Source of the DNA: Galaxea fascicularis
Lineage: Eukaryota > Cnidaria > Anthozoa > Scleractinia > Euphylliidae
Length of the DNA: 64,000 bases
Reading direction: 5' to 3'
Assembly (NCBI GenBank): GCA_948470475.1
Contig: OX419343.1
Location: 25,361,302 to 25,425,301, forward strand
Both the position numbers and the translations under genes were made by a program. This document shows positions 43,163 through 55,835 of this stretch, piece after piece (within the stretch, counting starts at the first letter, position 1; every line of letters starts with the position of its first letter). The notes under the pieces are model-generated. The model did not search any database. It saw only the letters and a program-made list of their open reading frames with translations, and had not been told where the DNA came from.

Positions 43163-45206
43163 GATTACTTACTACTCGGTTTATTCTTCGTAGATAGGAC
43201 TTCAACCCAACTAGACACGTTTGCGGGGTTATATTAATTACATTTTATATCCTCCGCTACCAATGCAGGCTGGCCAATACATCAGTCAAGCCGATGCACG
43301 CATCTGGGACCATTTGCAATTCATACGCACGTTTGTGTCATGGGCAGTCTTTTTGTATACTCATTAAGGAGGATCCAGGACTGCTTCCGCTCTCTTCCGC
43401 CTTCGTACGCCAGCACAGCACTTAAATTCTATTTTAAATGAAGTTAACTATACCTTTTCAATCATCTTCCCTTGGCGGAGACTCCTGGGTCTCTTTTACA
43501 ACGAAATATTCTCGGGAAAAACTTCCGGACAGCTGTTAGCAAACGTGAAGAGTTGAAAGCCGACTTATATCGCTTCCATCCACCAGACACATGCCTTAAA
43601 ATGAAACCAATTACTGTGGCATGATTAAACTTGGTCGACACATCAAAACATTTTAAAATGAAACCCTAAATCTGCGTAAACAGCATCAACGGTATAATAA
43701 CAATTAGCAATAATAGGAGAGGAAACCTAAAAGAATATTTTATTTCAAGTTTGCAAGCAGGTGGATTTCAAATGCATCTCCCCTAATTAAAGCCAGAATA
43801 ACCAGTTTTTATTTATTTTTGAAGCTCGGGACCATAGGAGCAACTTTCCACAACTGTTTTTTAAATAACTTTCAAGGTATAACAACACAGCCACTATATG
43901 GCCAGTTGGAAACCAACACTCATTTTGCTGCGTGAGTTTAGATTCGAACCTCAATACAACTTCCCTTAATTGACGACAACTCACCTCTATTGCTGTTCAC
44001 CATTAAAAAAGAGGCTTGAGACTTACAAGCTAGGAATAATAAGGTTTTTGTCAACCTTATGGCACGCGTATTGTATAAACCGCTTTTCACGAAATGATTT
44101 TCTGTTTAAAACAACACTGATATCAGCCTTATTGGTTTAGAATAGTTCGAAGGCAGGTTGTTAATACACAGAACAAACGACAATAGGCTCGATTTAATGG
44201 TCTTAATGCCCTATTCGTTTATTCATGAACTCAAGTTAAATATGGATAGAAATTCCAATAAGCAAAAAAAAATTCCAAAATCAAAATTACGTTTTCGTTA
44301 AGTTGTCAAAGATACAAGGCTTCGATCAAGTGCGTGGTTAGATAAGTACACACGACAGAACTTAATGAATCACCGGAAGAAACTGTCGATCCATGCTGAC
44401 TTTTGCAACATCGTCTCAAATTTAAATTTTGTAATGTTCACATTTTCAATCAGTTTGTTTTGCGTGGAGACGTGAAAATAATATTATGAAACCATCTACG
44501 TCCAGAAGAAAATGCTTTAGTTGAAACACGAAAGTTTGTCAAAAGTCATTTTTCTCAGCCCATCATCAATTTCAATTGTCCTTAATTATTGTTTCATTTT
44601 TTAATTCTTTTTGAATAGCATGTAAAGAATGAGTATAGTAGATGAATTTTTAAATAAGTCATACTTGAATTATCAAGCTGTCTGAATGATTTTGTTAAGT
44701 TGTTTATTCAAGCTTAAGTTTTTATGTAAAGATGTATATTAGCAATGAACTATTTCAATTGTCCTTTAACCGAAAAAAGCAAAATACAATTTTTTAAGGA
44801 AGCTGGGTAAAAATATTGTCACGGAAATGGACGATTTTCTTTTTAGCGCCAAGTTATCTTTGCACAGTTCAAAATAACGGACATTATGACTCACTCTTCT
44901 TCACTTTTCCTCCGACGTTCCTCATTTTTATATTGCACATGTTGATTTCGATGATGACTGGTTTACCGCCAACCGTTGAGCATGTGTAAAAGTGGCTAGA
45001 AAAATGTATTGCAGAGAATTGATGGAATCTTTTACACAAGCAAGGGCCACGACTTAAATGCGCGTGAGCACGCATCAATTACGCTTACTTAAATACGATA
45101 ACATAACCGTTTATTTCAGTTTCATTTCAGGTTTTACACACAGGATGAATACATATCTGCAGTACAAGTTCACGCTTGTTTTTTTTGTCACACGATATTC
45201 GCAGTT
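43163..45206. other. intergenic between GPCR and USP cluster
   Basis: AT-rich. The right end includes TTTATT near 45110, a candidate poly(A) signal (AATAAA on the minus strand) for the first USP gene. No exon, tRNA or clear transposon found. Confidence 0.45.
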
Positions 45207-48200
45207 CTAGGACGAGTCTTCCTCTTGGTGGCCTTGTTTTTTCTCTTTCGGTACAACAACCACGGGGATATGTGCGTGATGGATAATATAATCACTGGTG
45301 CTTCCTAATATGGTGCGGCGAACAGTGCCCATTCCCCGGCTGCCAACTACAATCAACACTGCATGCTCCTTTTTGGCAACTTTACAAACGTGTTCTCCAG
45401 CATGGCCACCCTGAATGAGGATCTTGGCAGAGACCTGATTGAAATGTTTCAGAGAAAACAGTTATGATTGACGCAAACAGCAATTAAGTGAGAGGGGTGG
45501 GGGGGGGGGGGAATTTGCATTACATCACTTACTGACATATTGGCTGTTGAAGCAGATTTCCTTGTTATAACGTTAACAATAACAATCACAGTAATTAACT
45601 TATTTATAACAATTTTAGTTCACAGTAAACATTGCTACAGTTAAGATCAAGGAAAGTGAACTAGCTGCAATGTAAACTATTTCAACGGAAACCTACAATT
45701 ACACGTGTATTTCGTGATCCTTAAAATTAAACCTGACCATATGTGGGCTATATAGCTCTATCAAGACAGCCATCAAATTGAATTTGGTTTTATCAACATG
45801 GTTGAAAAAGGTAAATAAGAGACCCACCATAATGAGATTTGAGTGATGATGTTTGAATGTTAGCCTTCATACCCCTTAGCCATCAGGATCACTTTTATAA
45901 AAAAATTATTTCAACCACAGGCAGCCCAGACGTGGTGTGTGGCATTCGAAGTTTAAATGAAAAATAACCGTTAAGACCTAGAATTCCATCGCACTGAGTA
46001 GCGGTGGAAATATTCAAATTCTAGCCAAATAAAGCCTTTCTACCTTCACTCTACTGTTTCTTGTCACTTTCTGGGACGTCTAAGTGTAATGTCACGTCTG
46101 GGCTGCCTGTGTTTCAACCAATGAGCTGATTCTGATTGTTTCACCATATTGCTTACACTTTGTTACTGCTGCATGATAGGAACCTTTGGTGTTATGTTTA
46201 TTATAGTACACTCAACAAAATTACTCAATTCTGATTGGTCGAGAGCAGTACATTTAATCCCAAATAGTACTCGGCAGGAGTACCTATTAAGTTTTCTTGG
46301 CAACAGCACATAAGAATCGCCAAACGTTGCAAATTTGAACGTTTTGATTGGTGAAACTGGACGAAAAGGCACATAAACTGAAGTTACCATTCTCTGGAAT
46401 GATTTGTTGGACTAATTTATTAAAATACTCAACGATTTAAAAGTTGTGCAATGTTGTACAATTCGTAGTTTGCTGAATGAACTATAAATAAAAAATCGCA
46501 CAATCTTCTCGTACAACTCATGATCAATAGATACTTGTGATTTTGAAAGTTCTCAAAACTTTCAAAATCACTCGTACCTATTAATCATGAATTGTACTTG
46601 AGGTTGTACGATTTCCTATACCAATACTCATTTGAAAACTGCTTTGCATGGAGCACCAATCACACATTGTACCTCCATCTCCTCACACTTGGCTTTGTAC
46701 TTGTCCTCCAAGTCTTTAATGTACTGCTCATGTCTTTGTACTTCCTTTTTCCACTCCTCAGTTGCCATGGCATCTTTAAAGTGGCAAAACATAAGTCATT
46801 CAGTACAGGTGTTGACAGAGACGTACTACCATTGAGTTACAACGTATTTCCCTGACAAACATATTTACTACAAATAAACAAGATTTTATAGTACATTGTC
46901 TAACTTGGAGATGACAGGATGGGTGCAAGTGCAGCGAAAATGAGATTACAAATAATGGGAACATGGACAGAGCAGGGCTGGAATTGGGGGAGAACGGAGA
47001 GAAGTGGGGGTAATGAAATGAGAACTGGAAAAGGCAGGGGGGTATACTGAAACAGACTGCAACAGAAAGGAATGGGAACTGCATGGGAAGAAAGGGGAAG
47101 GAACTGGATAGAGGAAGTGGGGAATGGGAGACGTCACAAAGGGAGGGATGGACTGGCAGAAAAGAAGGCGAGTACTGGAGTTTATCTGCACGGGAAGGGG
47201 TGGATATGGGCAAACAAGATGGTGAAAGGGAAGGAGATGAAAGAGAAGGGGATGGGATCTTGGAGAGGGGGTATGGAGTGGTAGAAAAGAGGGAGAGTAC
47301 TGGAACATGTCTGTACAGGAAGGGGTGGATATTGGCAGACAAGATGGTGAAGGGGAAGGAGATGAAAGAGAAGGGGATGGGATCTGGGGGATGGGGGTAT
47401 ATAGAGTGGAAGAAAAGAGGGAGAGAAGTGGAGCAGGAAGGAGTGCATATATTGAAAGAAGAGAATAGAGCATTAGCAACTGGAAGAGATAGGAACCGGA
47501 ACTGGGAGAGAGGGGTGGGGACTCAGAAAGTAGAGGGGTGGAGAGGGGAAGTGGAATTTGGTAAAAAGGACATTAAATGGGGGAGAGAAAAGAATGGGAA
47601 CAACAAGATAAGGAGGCTGAGGTGGCAAACAGAGAGAACTGAGGAGCAAGAAAGCAGGAATGTCAATAAAAGGGTACAAGGCCTTAAGTACTGTTACTGT
47701 TTACAACACTCCTCGATAGGCCAATTTCAAAATATCAAAATTAAGCTTGATAGTGAGGCCCAGAGGAAAAAATAGGACTGAATTACAAGAAATGTGAAAG
47801 AAGAGTAAATCATAGGTTTCTAGATTTTAACCAAATACTTACGAGGCAAGGCTGGGGGATGTAGCTCATGGGAATGAACAACAACCAACTTGTCACCTTT
47901 ACTGAATATTTGCTCCCTGTACCCTGAAAAATAAGCAAGGCTCTTTACTACCAGTAGACATTTTTTTGGCTACATCTTACGCATACCATGGTCAAGTCTT
48001 TGTAGGATCAAATTTAAGTGTAATGAATAAAAAATATACCCTCCAAGTAGCATTTCCCCTGATCTTAAAAAAATTCACTCAATTAAGTCTGCAGTTTGGG
48101 TTAAACATTTGAGCAGAAATTAGGCTGCAATTTTAAACAGAGGAAATCCAAACATGGAACAGTCTTTCACTAAGTCCTCTTTTCCACCACTGATTACTCT

Positions 48201-49703
48201 CTTCAAGTGGGATTATATCTTAACTAAATGACAAACATGACCAAAACAATAAGGCCTGGTTCAAACATTGACCTGTTTATATGCTGATCGATTAATTGTC
48301 TGTGTGGGCGACCTGAATGAATTAAATTTGATATTGATCAAGACATCAAATTGAATGTGTATCTCAAAAGTGCTGGATTGTGGGTAGGATATACATTAAA
48401 ATAATTTATTCATCTTTATGCACAATATTCAGCGCATGGGAAGTTTGACGGCTGAGTCCGAGTTGTTCCTTCTCTGTTTTAAGTGATTGAGTCAGTCAAG
48501 TGAATAGTTGGGTCAACCCAAAACGAATTCAAACATCAAACTTCTCATGTGCATGAAAATACAATGTTTGAACTAAACGCAGATGTGGCTGCAAGCGCAA
48601 TACACGCCAAGCATAATGTACACTGGTCAGAGGGAGGTGAAGAGGTGAAGGAGGAAGTGGAATCAGAAATGAGCATTTTTTTTAAAGTTAAAATGGAAGC
48701 TGCATTATTTACTATTACTACTACTACTTATGCACATGCATGCTTATGCAAGTTTTAAGAATGGAATGAAGGTTTACACCTCAAATAAGTCGAATCTTAC
48801 AGCGATTTTTAAATATGCTTGTTACTTAGTAGTTCTTAGTGGGTGGTTATAGTTGTCAGTGAGCACTGATTCATCGCCCCTACTTAATTGCTTTCTGGTT
48901 GCCTTGTGCCCCTAATCATCTTTCTGCTCCTGACCCCTACTGACTTCCGTCGACTTGATTGTGTTAATCAATGATCCACTCAAAAGCACAATCTGCAGTT
49001 CCTGCTATAACTGAGCACTTTAATGCCCCGTTCCTCTGCACAAAAATCTATCGGTGAAACAACGCAAAGAGATCTCCGATACAATTAAAGAAGGAAAGAC
49101 AAATGTCGCCCTTAAAATCAATTAAATCAAGCTGTCTTAGGTGAGGCAAATAAACGACCCAGGCGTGAAAATTGACGCCGATCCGAATAAGATTACAAAT
49201 ATACAAAATTAATTAAAAGAGCTTATTTTAAAAGCAATGCCTTTCACATTGAAACTTCATCTTTCAATGAAACGTTCAGCTGTTTGTAAGCAACACTTTC
49301 CCAAAAATGTTAAACAAAAGATAAGCTTAAGCTTACATAATTTAAGGTTCCAGTATAAGCTTTCAACTTAAGGGCGTAAATCTTCAAGTCGACAACAAAC
49401 GCAGTCGCTTGCGACTAGAAATACTCGCTTATCTTTTCGTTAACGGGTTGTGCAATTAAACTGGCCGAAATAACATTTAGTGTTGTGAAATGGGAATTAC
49501 ACAGGGTTTTCGAAATTCAAATTTCGTGCAGTTTCGCATCCAGTGACCTCACGGTAGTTGGATTCTCAGAGCATGCAAAAACTGCCTTTGTACAAAATAC
49601 ATCGTAAAATGTTTCTCTACTTACAATCAAACGCTCTCTCGCTATGATCGCTTCCATCCACAGCAATTACGACAACTCTTCCGTCTGTTCGTGAACACGC
49701 CAT
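45207..49703 (-). CDS. universal stress protein, ATP-binding type (copy A)
   Basis: UspA-fold protein, 162 aa. Exons in transcript order: 49703-49625, 47923-47843, 46773-46673, 45434-45207; phases 1, 1 and 0 join in frame, and the first junction makes AFDW. It begins MACSRTDGRVVVIAVDGSDH; a longer frame upstream exists but this ATG has the better context. The C-terminal G-S-R-G-x9-G-S motif (GSRGMGTVRRTILGS) is the nucleotide-binding signature G-x2-G-x9-G-S/T, so ATP binding is expected. A Glu/Asp-rich tail (HQEEDSS) distinguishes it from its neighbours. Such proteins are linked to stress survival in bacteria and plants; the role in cnidarians is not settled. It is the last of three tandem copies, all on the minus strand. 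Intron 2 holds a purine-rich minisatellite and intron 3 two MITEs. Confidence 0.92.
45916..46111. mobile_element. 196-bp MITE with 7-bp target duplication
   Basis: The ends CACAGGCAGCCCAGACGTG and the inverse CACGTCTGGGCTGCCTGTG are terminal inverted repeats of 19 bp. TTTCAAC flanks both sides (45909-45915, 46112-46118). The CACAGG...CCTGTG ends resemble the foldback at 33956. It lies in the last intron of USP copy A. Confidence 0.85.
46494..46613. repeat. 120-bp imperfect palindrome
   Basis: The arms from AATCGCACAATC to TGATTTTGAAAGTT and their inverse ending GTTGTACGATT pair almost along their length around a CTC centre near 46555. It is probably a foldback MITE. It lies 60 bp from exon 3 of USP copy A, inside its last intron. 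Confidence 0.75.
46930..47700. repeat. purine-rich minisatellite, unit about 121 bp
   Basis: G/A-rich strand with repeated GGGAAGGAGATGAAAGAGAA (47227, 47348) and GGGAAGGGGTGGATAT. Units of about 121 bp are clear from 47180 to 47420 and decayed outside. Long open frames here, on both strands, come from the repeat composition. It lies in intron 2 of USP copy A. Confidence 0.8.
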
Positions 49704-50783
49704 GGTTTTCGCTTGAATGTGAATGAGGGGCACAAGTAAAGCGTGACAGACGCGTGACAGTCTGCACGCATGTAAATTCACTCCTTTGTTTAAAAACAAT
49801 GCGCTCAAGGCTGTATGTAAAACTATATTAAAAAATCGTGTGAAATCTCATGACCCTTGATCCCACACAAAAAGAAAAACAACTCATTTAGAGCCCAGGA
49901 TGGCCCTGGAATCGGGATTATAAAGTATTCAATGATAAAGTACGCAACCTCCACTGTTTTCCTCCTGTTTTTCTCCTCCTGTTTTCCTCTGTTTTAAAGC
50001 GAGTCTTGGTGCAGAACCATTCAAATGGAAATTAACTGTGCATTTTTTTCATGTACATAAAACTCATTTTCGTTTAAATGATTTGCGCACGAAAACTCAC
50101 TTTGAAACAGAGGCAATTTGAAACATGTAGGGGCCTGGAAATCAGTTTTTAAATTTATCAATTGAAAAAAAAAATTCTGGGCACCACATGAAAGAGCATC
50201 TCAAAAATGGGATCCTTACCAACTTCGAGTTTGTTTACTTGAATAGGTTTTGAATAAAAGGCTTATGAAAATAGTGCAAAGTAGAGATTGAATGGTGAGG
50301 GGGGGGGGGGGGGGGGGAAGCACTTTGGGAATTCTTGGTTTTTAAACGCGTGTTTCTGGCGTCTTTTCAACCAAACATGGTCAAACTTGCTGAAACTACT
50401 AATTTTTAGGTGCCCTCCATGTGGGAATTTGATTGTGGGTGGTTGACGACGGGTAGATGGCGGCCTTCAAACGAGCGTTCGTACAAACAAGCGTTCGTAC
50501 ACCAAAAAGCGCCTGCTCTACAAGCTTAACCAAATGACAAAACTTAAATTTAAAAGAGTGAACACAGCTATAGATTCCGGTTAACTAGCCCTCGTTTATT
50601 TTCCCTATCTGCACGATGCTGAAAGTTGAGAGAAAAAGTAGAAACAGGTTATTTCAGCAAATAAGTACAGCTCTTTATTGATAAAGTTTACGAAAAGGAA
50701 ACATTAACAATAGACCTTCAAATGAAAATTCTACTTTCATTCCTTGTTTCTTCTCCTCAGTCTAAAAAGATGGGAGGGTCCTT
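49704..50783. other. intergenic between USP copies A and B
   Basis: Contains a 19-base G run at 50299-50317 and, on the minus strand, AATAAA (TTTATT at about 50673), the likely poly(A) signal of USP copy B. The first few hundred bases should hold the promoter of copy A. No exon seen. Confidence 0.5.
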
Positions 50784-53700
50784 CTACTCTACCGTAAGCT
50801 TTGGTACAACAACCACTGGCATATGAGCATGGTGAATGACATAGTCACTCACGCTTCCTAATATGGTCCGACGCACTGTTCCTGCACCTCTGGTCCCTAT
50901 AACAATAAACGTAGCCCCCTCCTTTTTTGCCACTTTACAGATCATTTCTCCTGGGGGGCCAGACTCCACTATGATCTTTGTAGGTAACTATGAGGATAAA
51001 ACACAAAAAAATATATAATTATTTTTCTAAATTCATTGCGGCCCGCTCCTACAGTAGAAGATTCTGTGATTCAGTGGCCTACAGGCCAGGGATTCCTTTA
51101 TCCTCTGGCGTGCGTTTCTCGAAACCCCCGAAACTTTTCGGGTTTATTTCGGATGCCATAATTTTCTACGTATCTTAAAAACGAAGACGTTTTCAGGCAT
51201 CAAATTTTGCATCAAATTTCCCCTTTCGCATCTTGAAATCATGGTAAAGCCAGCTTTTTAGAATAACGGGATGTCCGGATCGCAGTTCAAGAAATTGGTG
51301 TTCGTGCCCGAAAAGTTTTCGGGATTTTCTCTCTCTCTCTCTCTCTATCCCAAAAACACAAGAACATGAAAAATTAACGTATGTATGCAGTCAATATGAA
51401 GTACCAAAAGTAATAATGAAACAAAGGAAGAACTGGGTTTACTGAAAATTCGGATCACCTTCAAGGCTTCGCATTTTTCTGTATATCTTTTTTGCAGATC
51501 TTTGATAATCTTTTCATGCCTGGAAACCTCTTCACTCCATTCATCTGTTAGAATCATGTCTAAAGGAAAATAGAAATGACCACGTGCACGTTGTAGCACC
51601 ACTCGTCTTGCGTCATGAAACTAGTGGCATAAATTAGTTTCATTTAAGTTTACGTGAGCCGCATTGTCCGTTAGCAGGCAGATCTCTTTTACAGGTCACA
51701 TTCCTCAGGTCACAGGTAGAGGTCACTGTTTCATTGATTGGTAGCTAAGGCTATGGTTACATGGGATCGGTCCCAGATGGATCCTACCCTATCCTGAAAC
51801 GGACCACTTCTGTTCACACGGGACCAGTATGGTCCAGTATTGGATCGAAGTGAGAAAAGGAGCTGTTTCTAGCAGTTAATATAATGCGCAGATGAAGCTT
51901 TCAAAATGGGACCATGGTTAAATTGCACTGCTTGTACCGAAAGGAACCGGTCCAGGTGTTTACACGGTTACAGATCCGTTTGGGACCGAAACAGTTCCAA
52001 AACTGGACCTGCGTTTTTGGAGGTCCAGAAATCGGACCTGATTGGGAACGGATTGACGGTACGGTTAGCAGGTCCCGTGTGAACAAAACGCCTATCCGGC
52101 ACGATTTTTAGATCGGAACCATTTGGAACTGGTCTCCTGTGAACATAGCCTAAGCCAAACAGTTTCACCTAGCCTCGATCTAAAACAAAATTTTAGATGG
52201 TAATTAGGGCTAGGAGACACTTTTGAGCTTGTTTATTTATATAGCACGGTGACCTGTGCTTTGACCTGCGGAATGTGACCTGCCGGTCCCTAGCTTCTCT
52301 CCATCCTTGCTGATGCCTGACCTCCCTGATTTCCCTGCCTTATAAGATCTGCAGGATACCGTGCTGTGGTGTGGGAACCCTAGTCTCCTTCGCAGCCGTC
52401 TTTAGGCTAGTCACGCAACGTGGGGAGGAGCGTTGCGTGATGAGCCTAAAAACGGCTGCGAAGGAGACTATGGGAACCCAGCATCATGCAGTATCTGTCA
52501 ACCCAAGAGCTAACCAAGAGCTGACCAACAGGGGGCCTGGCGGGTTCAATCAAACCAGACATGACTTCAGGGATACATTAGACTAATGCAGGAGCCCATC
52601 CCCTGACTAATGACAGTCTCTGACCCTCCAGGGTGGGGGTTGTGCATGGTGTTACACTACCACACCCCGAAAAAATGCATAAATGTTAGACAAACTGGTG
52701 GCCTTGCTCCTCCCTGATGGTACAGAAGACTGAGTTAGTGATTCAGTATGCGAAGCTCTAATTCAACACCTTTAGCACATAACATAGATTTGACGCGGGT
52801 TTTTATCTCCCATTCGTATTTACCTGTCTCTCTATTCATAATCCTGCAAACTCAGCTAATTAAGCATGCTTTCAGCTTTCTCTTAACCATGAAGTAGGAA
52901 GCAGGGCCCCACCTCCATAACGTCTTATCCCATTTTAAGCCTCGTACCATCTTCCTTTCATACATAACACAAGTAGACACACTGTTTGCATTACATGAAC
53001 TTACGAGGCATAACTGGAGCGTGCACTTCATGTGAATGTATCAAAATCATTTGATCACCTTCATGGTAGATATTTTCCATAAACCCTGTATAAAACAGAA
53101 ACAATATAGAGATTACCAGAGGTATTGACAGCAGTATACCTGCAAAATGTCTCAACTAATCTGAGGTGACAAAAACAGGCCCGTGGCAAGGGAAGGGGCA
53201 GGGAAGGCTTGACCCCCCCCCCCCCAAGTGAATTCGCATGTTTTCAAACTTCACCGCATTTCGTTAAACTCACTAAATTTGCCAGATGTAGGCCAATTCT
53301 ACTCCAGTCCGATCCCTAGCATAGGACTGGTTCCAAGTTTGAAAAGAGAAAAAGACTAGTCGTCATGCCAGGTTTACGTCCATAAAACGTGAAGTATGCA
53401 ACATTTATGAACATATAGTTGTTTATTTACTTTGTAAATCTTTGACGTTCTCGCTGGCGTTGTCGTCCGGTTGCGTTGTAGAACTACTATGGATAGCTTG
53501 GCTTGGCCAATTTGCTCAGCCCCCATTCAGCCTTACTACGGGCCTCGAAAACTCCCGAAACTTTTAGGGCCCATTTTGGTTGCTATAATTTCCTGGGTAT
53601 CTTAAAAACGAAGACGTCTCGAGGCATGAAATTTTGCAAGAAACTGGCCCTTTCGTATTTCAGTTGAAATTTTAGTAAAAGGCCAGCTTTTTAGAATAAG

Positions 53701-54277
53701 CAGATCGCAGTTTTTGAAATGGCATTTCGGACCCGAAATGTTTAGGGGACTTTCGAGCAATGGGCCCCTAAAAAGTATTACATCATCAACAGCGAAAGGT
53801 TGTGGACAAATTAAGTGGTAATCCTCTTGTATCAGCTTGTATTCCAAAGTTTGTCTGGGTCACGACGTCGGATGTATGTTCGGACTACTATTTGGGCCGG
53901 CGCCGCGTAGATCATGGCATTTTTTTTACAGCCGGTTCTTTTTCACGGCCATCTACGATTTTTCTCTTGCATTCAATTCAAAACCCCGTTTGAACTCTGG
54001 ATATCATACAATGTTAAGTCATCTGTGAAGTGACCGGCAATTGTTTCTCTGTTTTGCTTTTTGCATGAGTGACCCAAAAATGTCCCTAAAAGTTGTATAA
54101 TATACACGTGTAAAGCTAGCAACTTGCCAGAAATCTATCGATTGGCACAAGTCGTAGCCGACGAATCTGCAATTGCAAAAGACTAACAGATTGATCATAT
54201 TGTTCATACTCACAATCAAATGCCTTTTCACTGTATCCACTCGGATCCACAGCAATCGCTACTGTTCGCAGAGACAT
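50784..54277 (-). CDS. universal stress protein, ATP-binding type (copy B)
   Basis: 149 aa. Exons in transcript order: 54277-54214, 53085-53005, 51559-51459, 50987-50784, with the same phases (1, 1, 0) and the same AFDW junction as its neighbours. It starts MSLRTVAIAVDPSGYSEKAF; the loop after the first strand has D-P-S-G where copies A and C have D-x-S-D-H-S. Exon 2 gives GDQMILIHSHE; exon 3 is charged (DEWSEEVSRHEKIIKDLQKR), likely a long helix. The ATP motif is GTRGAGTVRRTILGS. It ends KLTVE. Two members of one foldback repeat family sit in introns 2 and 3 (53540-53768, 51105-51335). It was probably made by tandem duplication with copies A and C. Confidence 0.92.
51105..51335. repeat. foldback repeat, family shared with 53540-53768
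   Basis: It has CTCGAAACCCCCGAAACTTT near 51118 and CCCGAAAAGTTTTCGGG at 51307-51323 as inverted ends. The body ATCTTAAAAACGAAGACGT and CCAGCTTTTTAGAATAA is shared with the copy at 53540. It is in the last intron of USP copy B, followed by a short (CT)n. Confidence 0.75.
51745..52154. mobile_element. 410-bp TIR/foldback element
   Basis: The ends CTAAGGCTATGGTTACATGG and the inverse of the right end (CTTAGGCTATGTTCACAGG) are inverted repeats, continued inward by several GGTCC / GATCGG blocks. No coding capacity. It is in intron 2 of USP copy B. Confidence 0.75.
52381..52470. mobile_element. 90-bp hairpin MITE
   Basis: TAGTCTCCTTCGCAGCCGTC at 52381 pairs with GGCTGCGAAGGAGACTA ending 52470, and the inner CACGCAACG with CGTTGCGTG. 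It is an almost complete hairpin, of a kind I recall as common in cnidarian sequences. It is in intron 2 of USP copy B. Confidence 0.8.
53540..53768. repeat. foldback repeat, sister of 51105-51335
   Basis: The ends CTCGAAAACTCCCGAAACTT and the inverse GGACTTTCGAGCAATGGGCC. It shares the body TATCTTAAAAACGAAGACGT and AGCTTTTTAGAATAA with the element in the next intron. It is in intron 1 of USP copy B. Confidence 0.75.
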
Positions 54278-55835
54278 GGCTTTCAGCACGTCGGAGATAT
54301 TGCAAACGTACTCGGTTGATCTGTCTGTGACAACGCAACCTCTTCGACCTCTTCGGCAAGATTACGTAAGATTGCCTGCCTGTGCCACACGGTCACGCAA
54401 CCTTGTAAAAATTGGCACGTAACAGTAGATGGTTTACTTTTCGCCAACGATTCAGAGACTGTCACTTATCATTTTAAACTCCCTCGGTGCAAAGATACCA
54501 AACAGAAGGCTCCTTGAATCATTCTGAAGTTTACTCCATTGCTAATTTCACGAAACACGCGATCTCATTGCACGGAGTGCCTGTTCACTGCCATGCGTCA
54601 TTTCATAGCTAAGCTCTAATTGACTGATTTAAGTGTAACTTGTGTGCAAACTGTCGAACTTAAGTATTTAAATTGTTTGTTGGCACGCAACACCTCGGAG
54701 CTCCGGCAAGACGACAAAATACTGACAAAATTGTTTGTTCTAACGTGATATTACGAACTAAAGCAGTGGTATTGCGGAATAATTGAAATTGACAAATGTT
54801 ACCCGTAATGCCTGGTATTCGTAATAGACGCAGAAAACAACTTCAACATCGCCTATTTTCTCCATCCCCGTGAAATATGAAAAGAGGAATGAAGAGTCTT
54901 AAAATGATCTTGGTATGTTAACAAGGAGAAGGTCTCAGTCATAAAAAAAAATATGGCCCATTTCTGTTCGAAAATAGGTGGGTGGGCTTCGGTCACACAC
55001 ATGTATCCGGGAACTACCACGTATCTCCGTATTCAGTTAGACGGGTAAGCTGCGTGTAAGCTAAAAGAAGCTGTCGTAAATCTGTCTTCTCCTTTAGCCC
55101 TTTGTTTGGGAATAAAACTCGTTCAGACGCTGCGAATCTTTATTCTCTACACAGGAAAGCCATGCAAGCCTTCAGTAAATTCGGAAATCCTCAAACGACG
55201 TGCGTAAATTTACACTTAGTCATCAACAAGACCTCGTTAACAATTCTCCCTTCAAGCTCTCATACATTTTCTTGTAAATTACTTAAGAGAATTAGCTAGG
55301 TGGTATTCAACAATTATTCACCGAAGTGGAGGTGAATAGCGGGGGTGCTTTGCAAATCACCTCCGAGTTAACCAATCAGAACGCGCGAATAGCACTATTT
55401 ACTTGCGTGGTGTATATATAATAAACTAAGATAACACCATGCAGCTGAAAAATTTGGTCTATTCTCGTCACCTGTTTGCTTCATAATGTATTGAAATTGT
55501 GAAAAGAAGCTGCATGTTAATCACTACAGGCAGTTAAAGAGTCAAAGAAGCAACACTGAGGAGTTACACGGCAACGATTTTCTTCTTGCGCAAGGCGGTA
55601 TTACTATTTGAATCACAAAATACTCGAAAAGTGCTTTCCTGGCCTGGCGTAGGACATAAGTAAATTCTTCAGGCTCCTGTGTAGACGTTTTCCAACGGAA
55701 GTATGAAGTTCTGTCCTTTCTTTTCCCTACCTACAGTCCAAAAGATGCTGTCGTTTTTTAAAGTACAAATCCACACTTGTGACACTCCTCCACGCTTCCT
55801 CTTTATAATAGGGAAGGGGCGAGGAAAATTTGCCC
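54278..55835. other. intergenic between USP copies B and C
   Basis: No exon or clear transposon found. A stretch around 55,330-55,430 reads like a dispersed repeat (AACCAATCAGAACGCGCGAA) and may also serve the promoter of copy B. A separate promoter cannot be assigned. Confidence 0.4.

Noticed and set aside
46800..47775. Frames of 177-230 aa on both strands
   Set aside because: Purine/pyrimidine-biased minisatellite lacks stops by composition; it lies within a well-supported USP intron.
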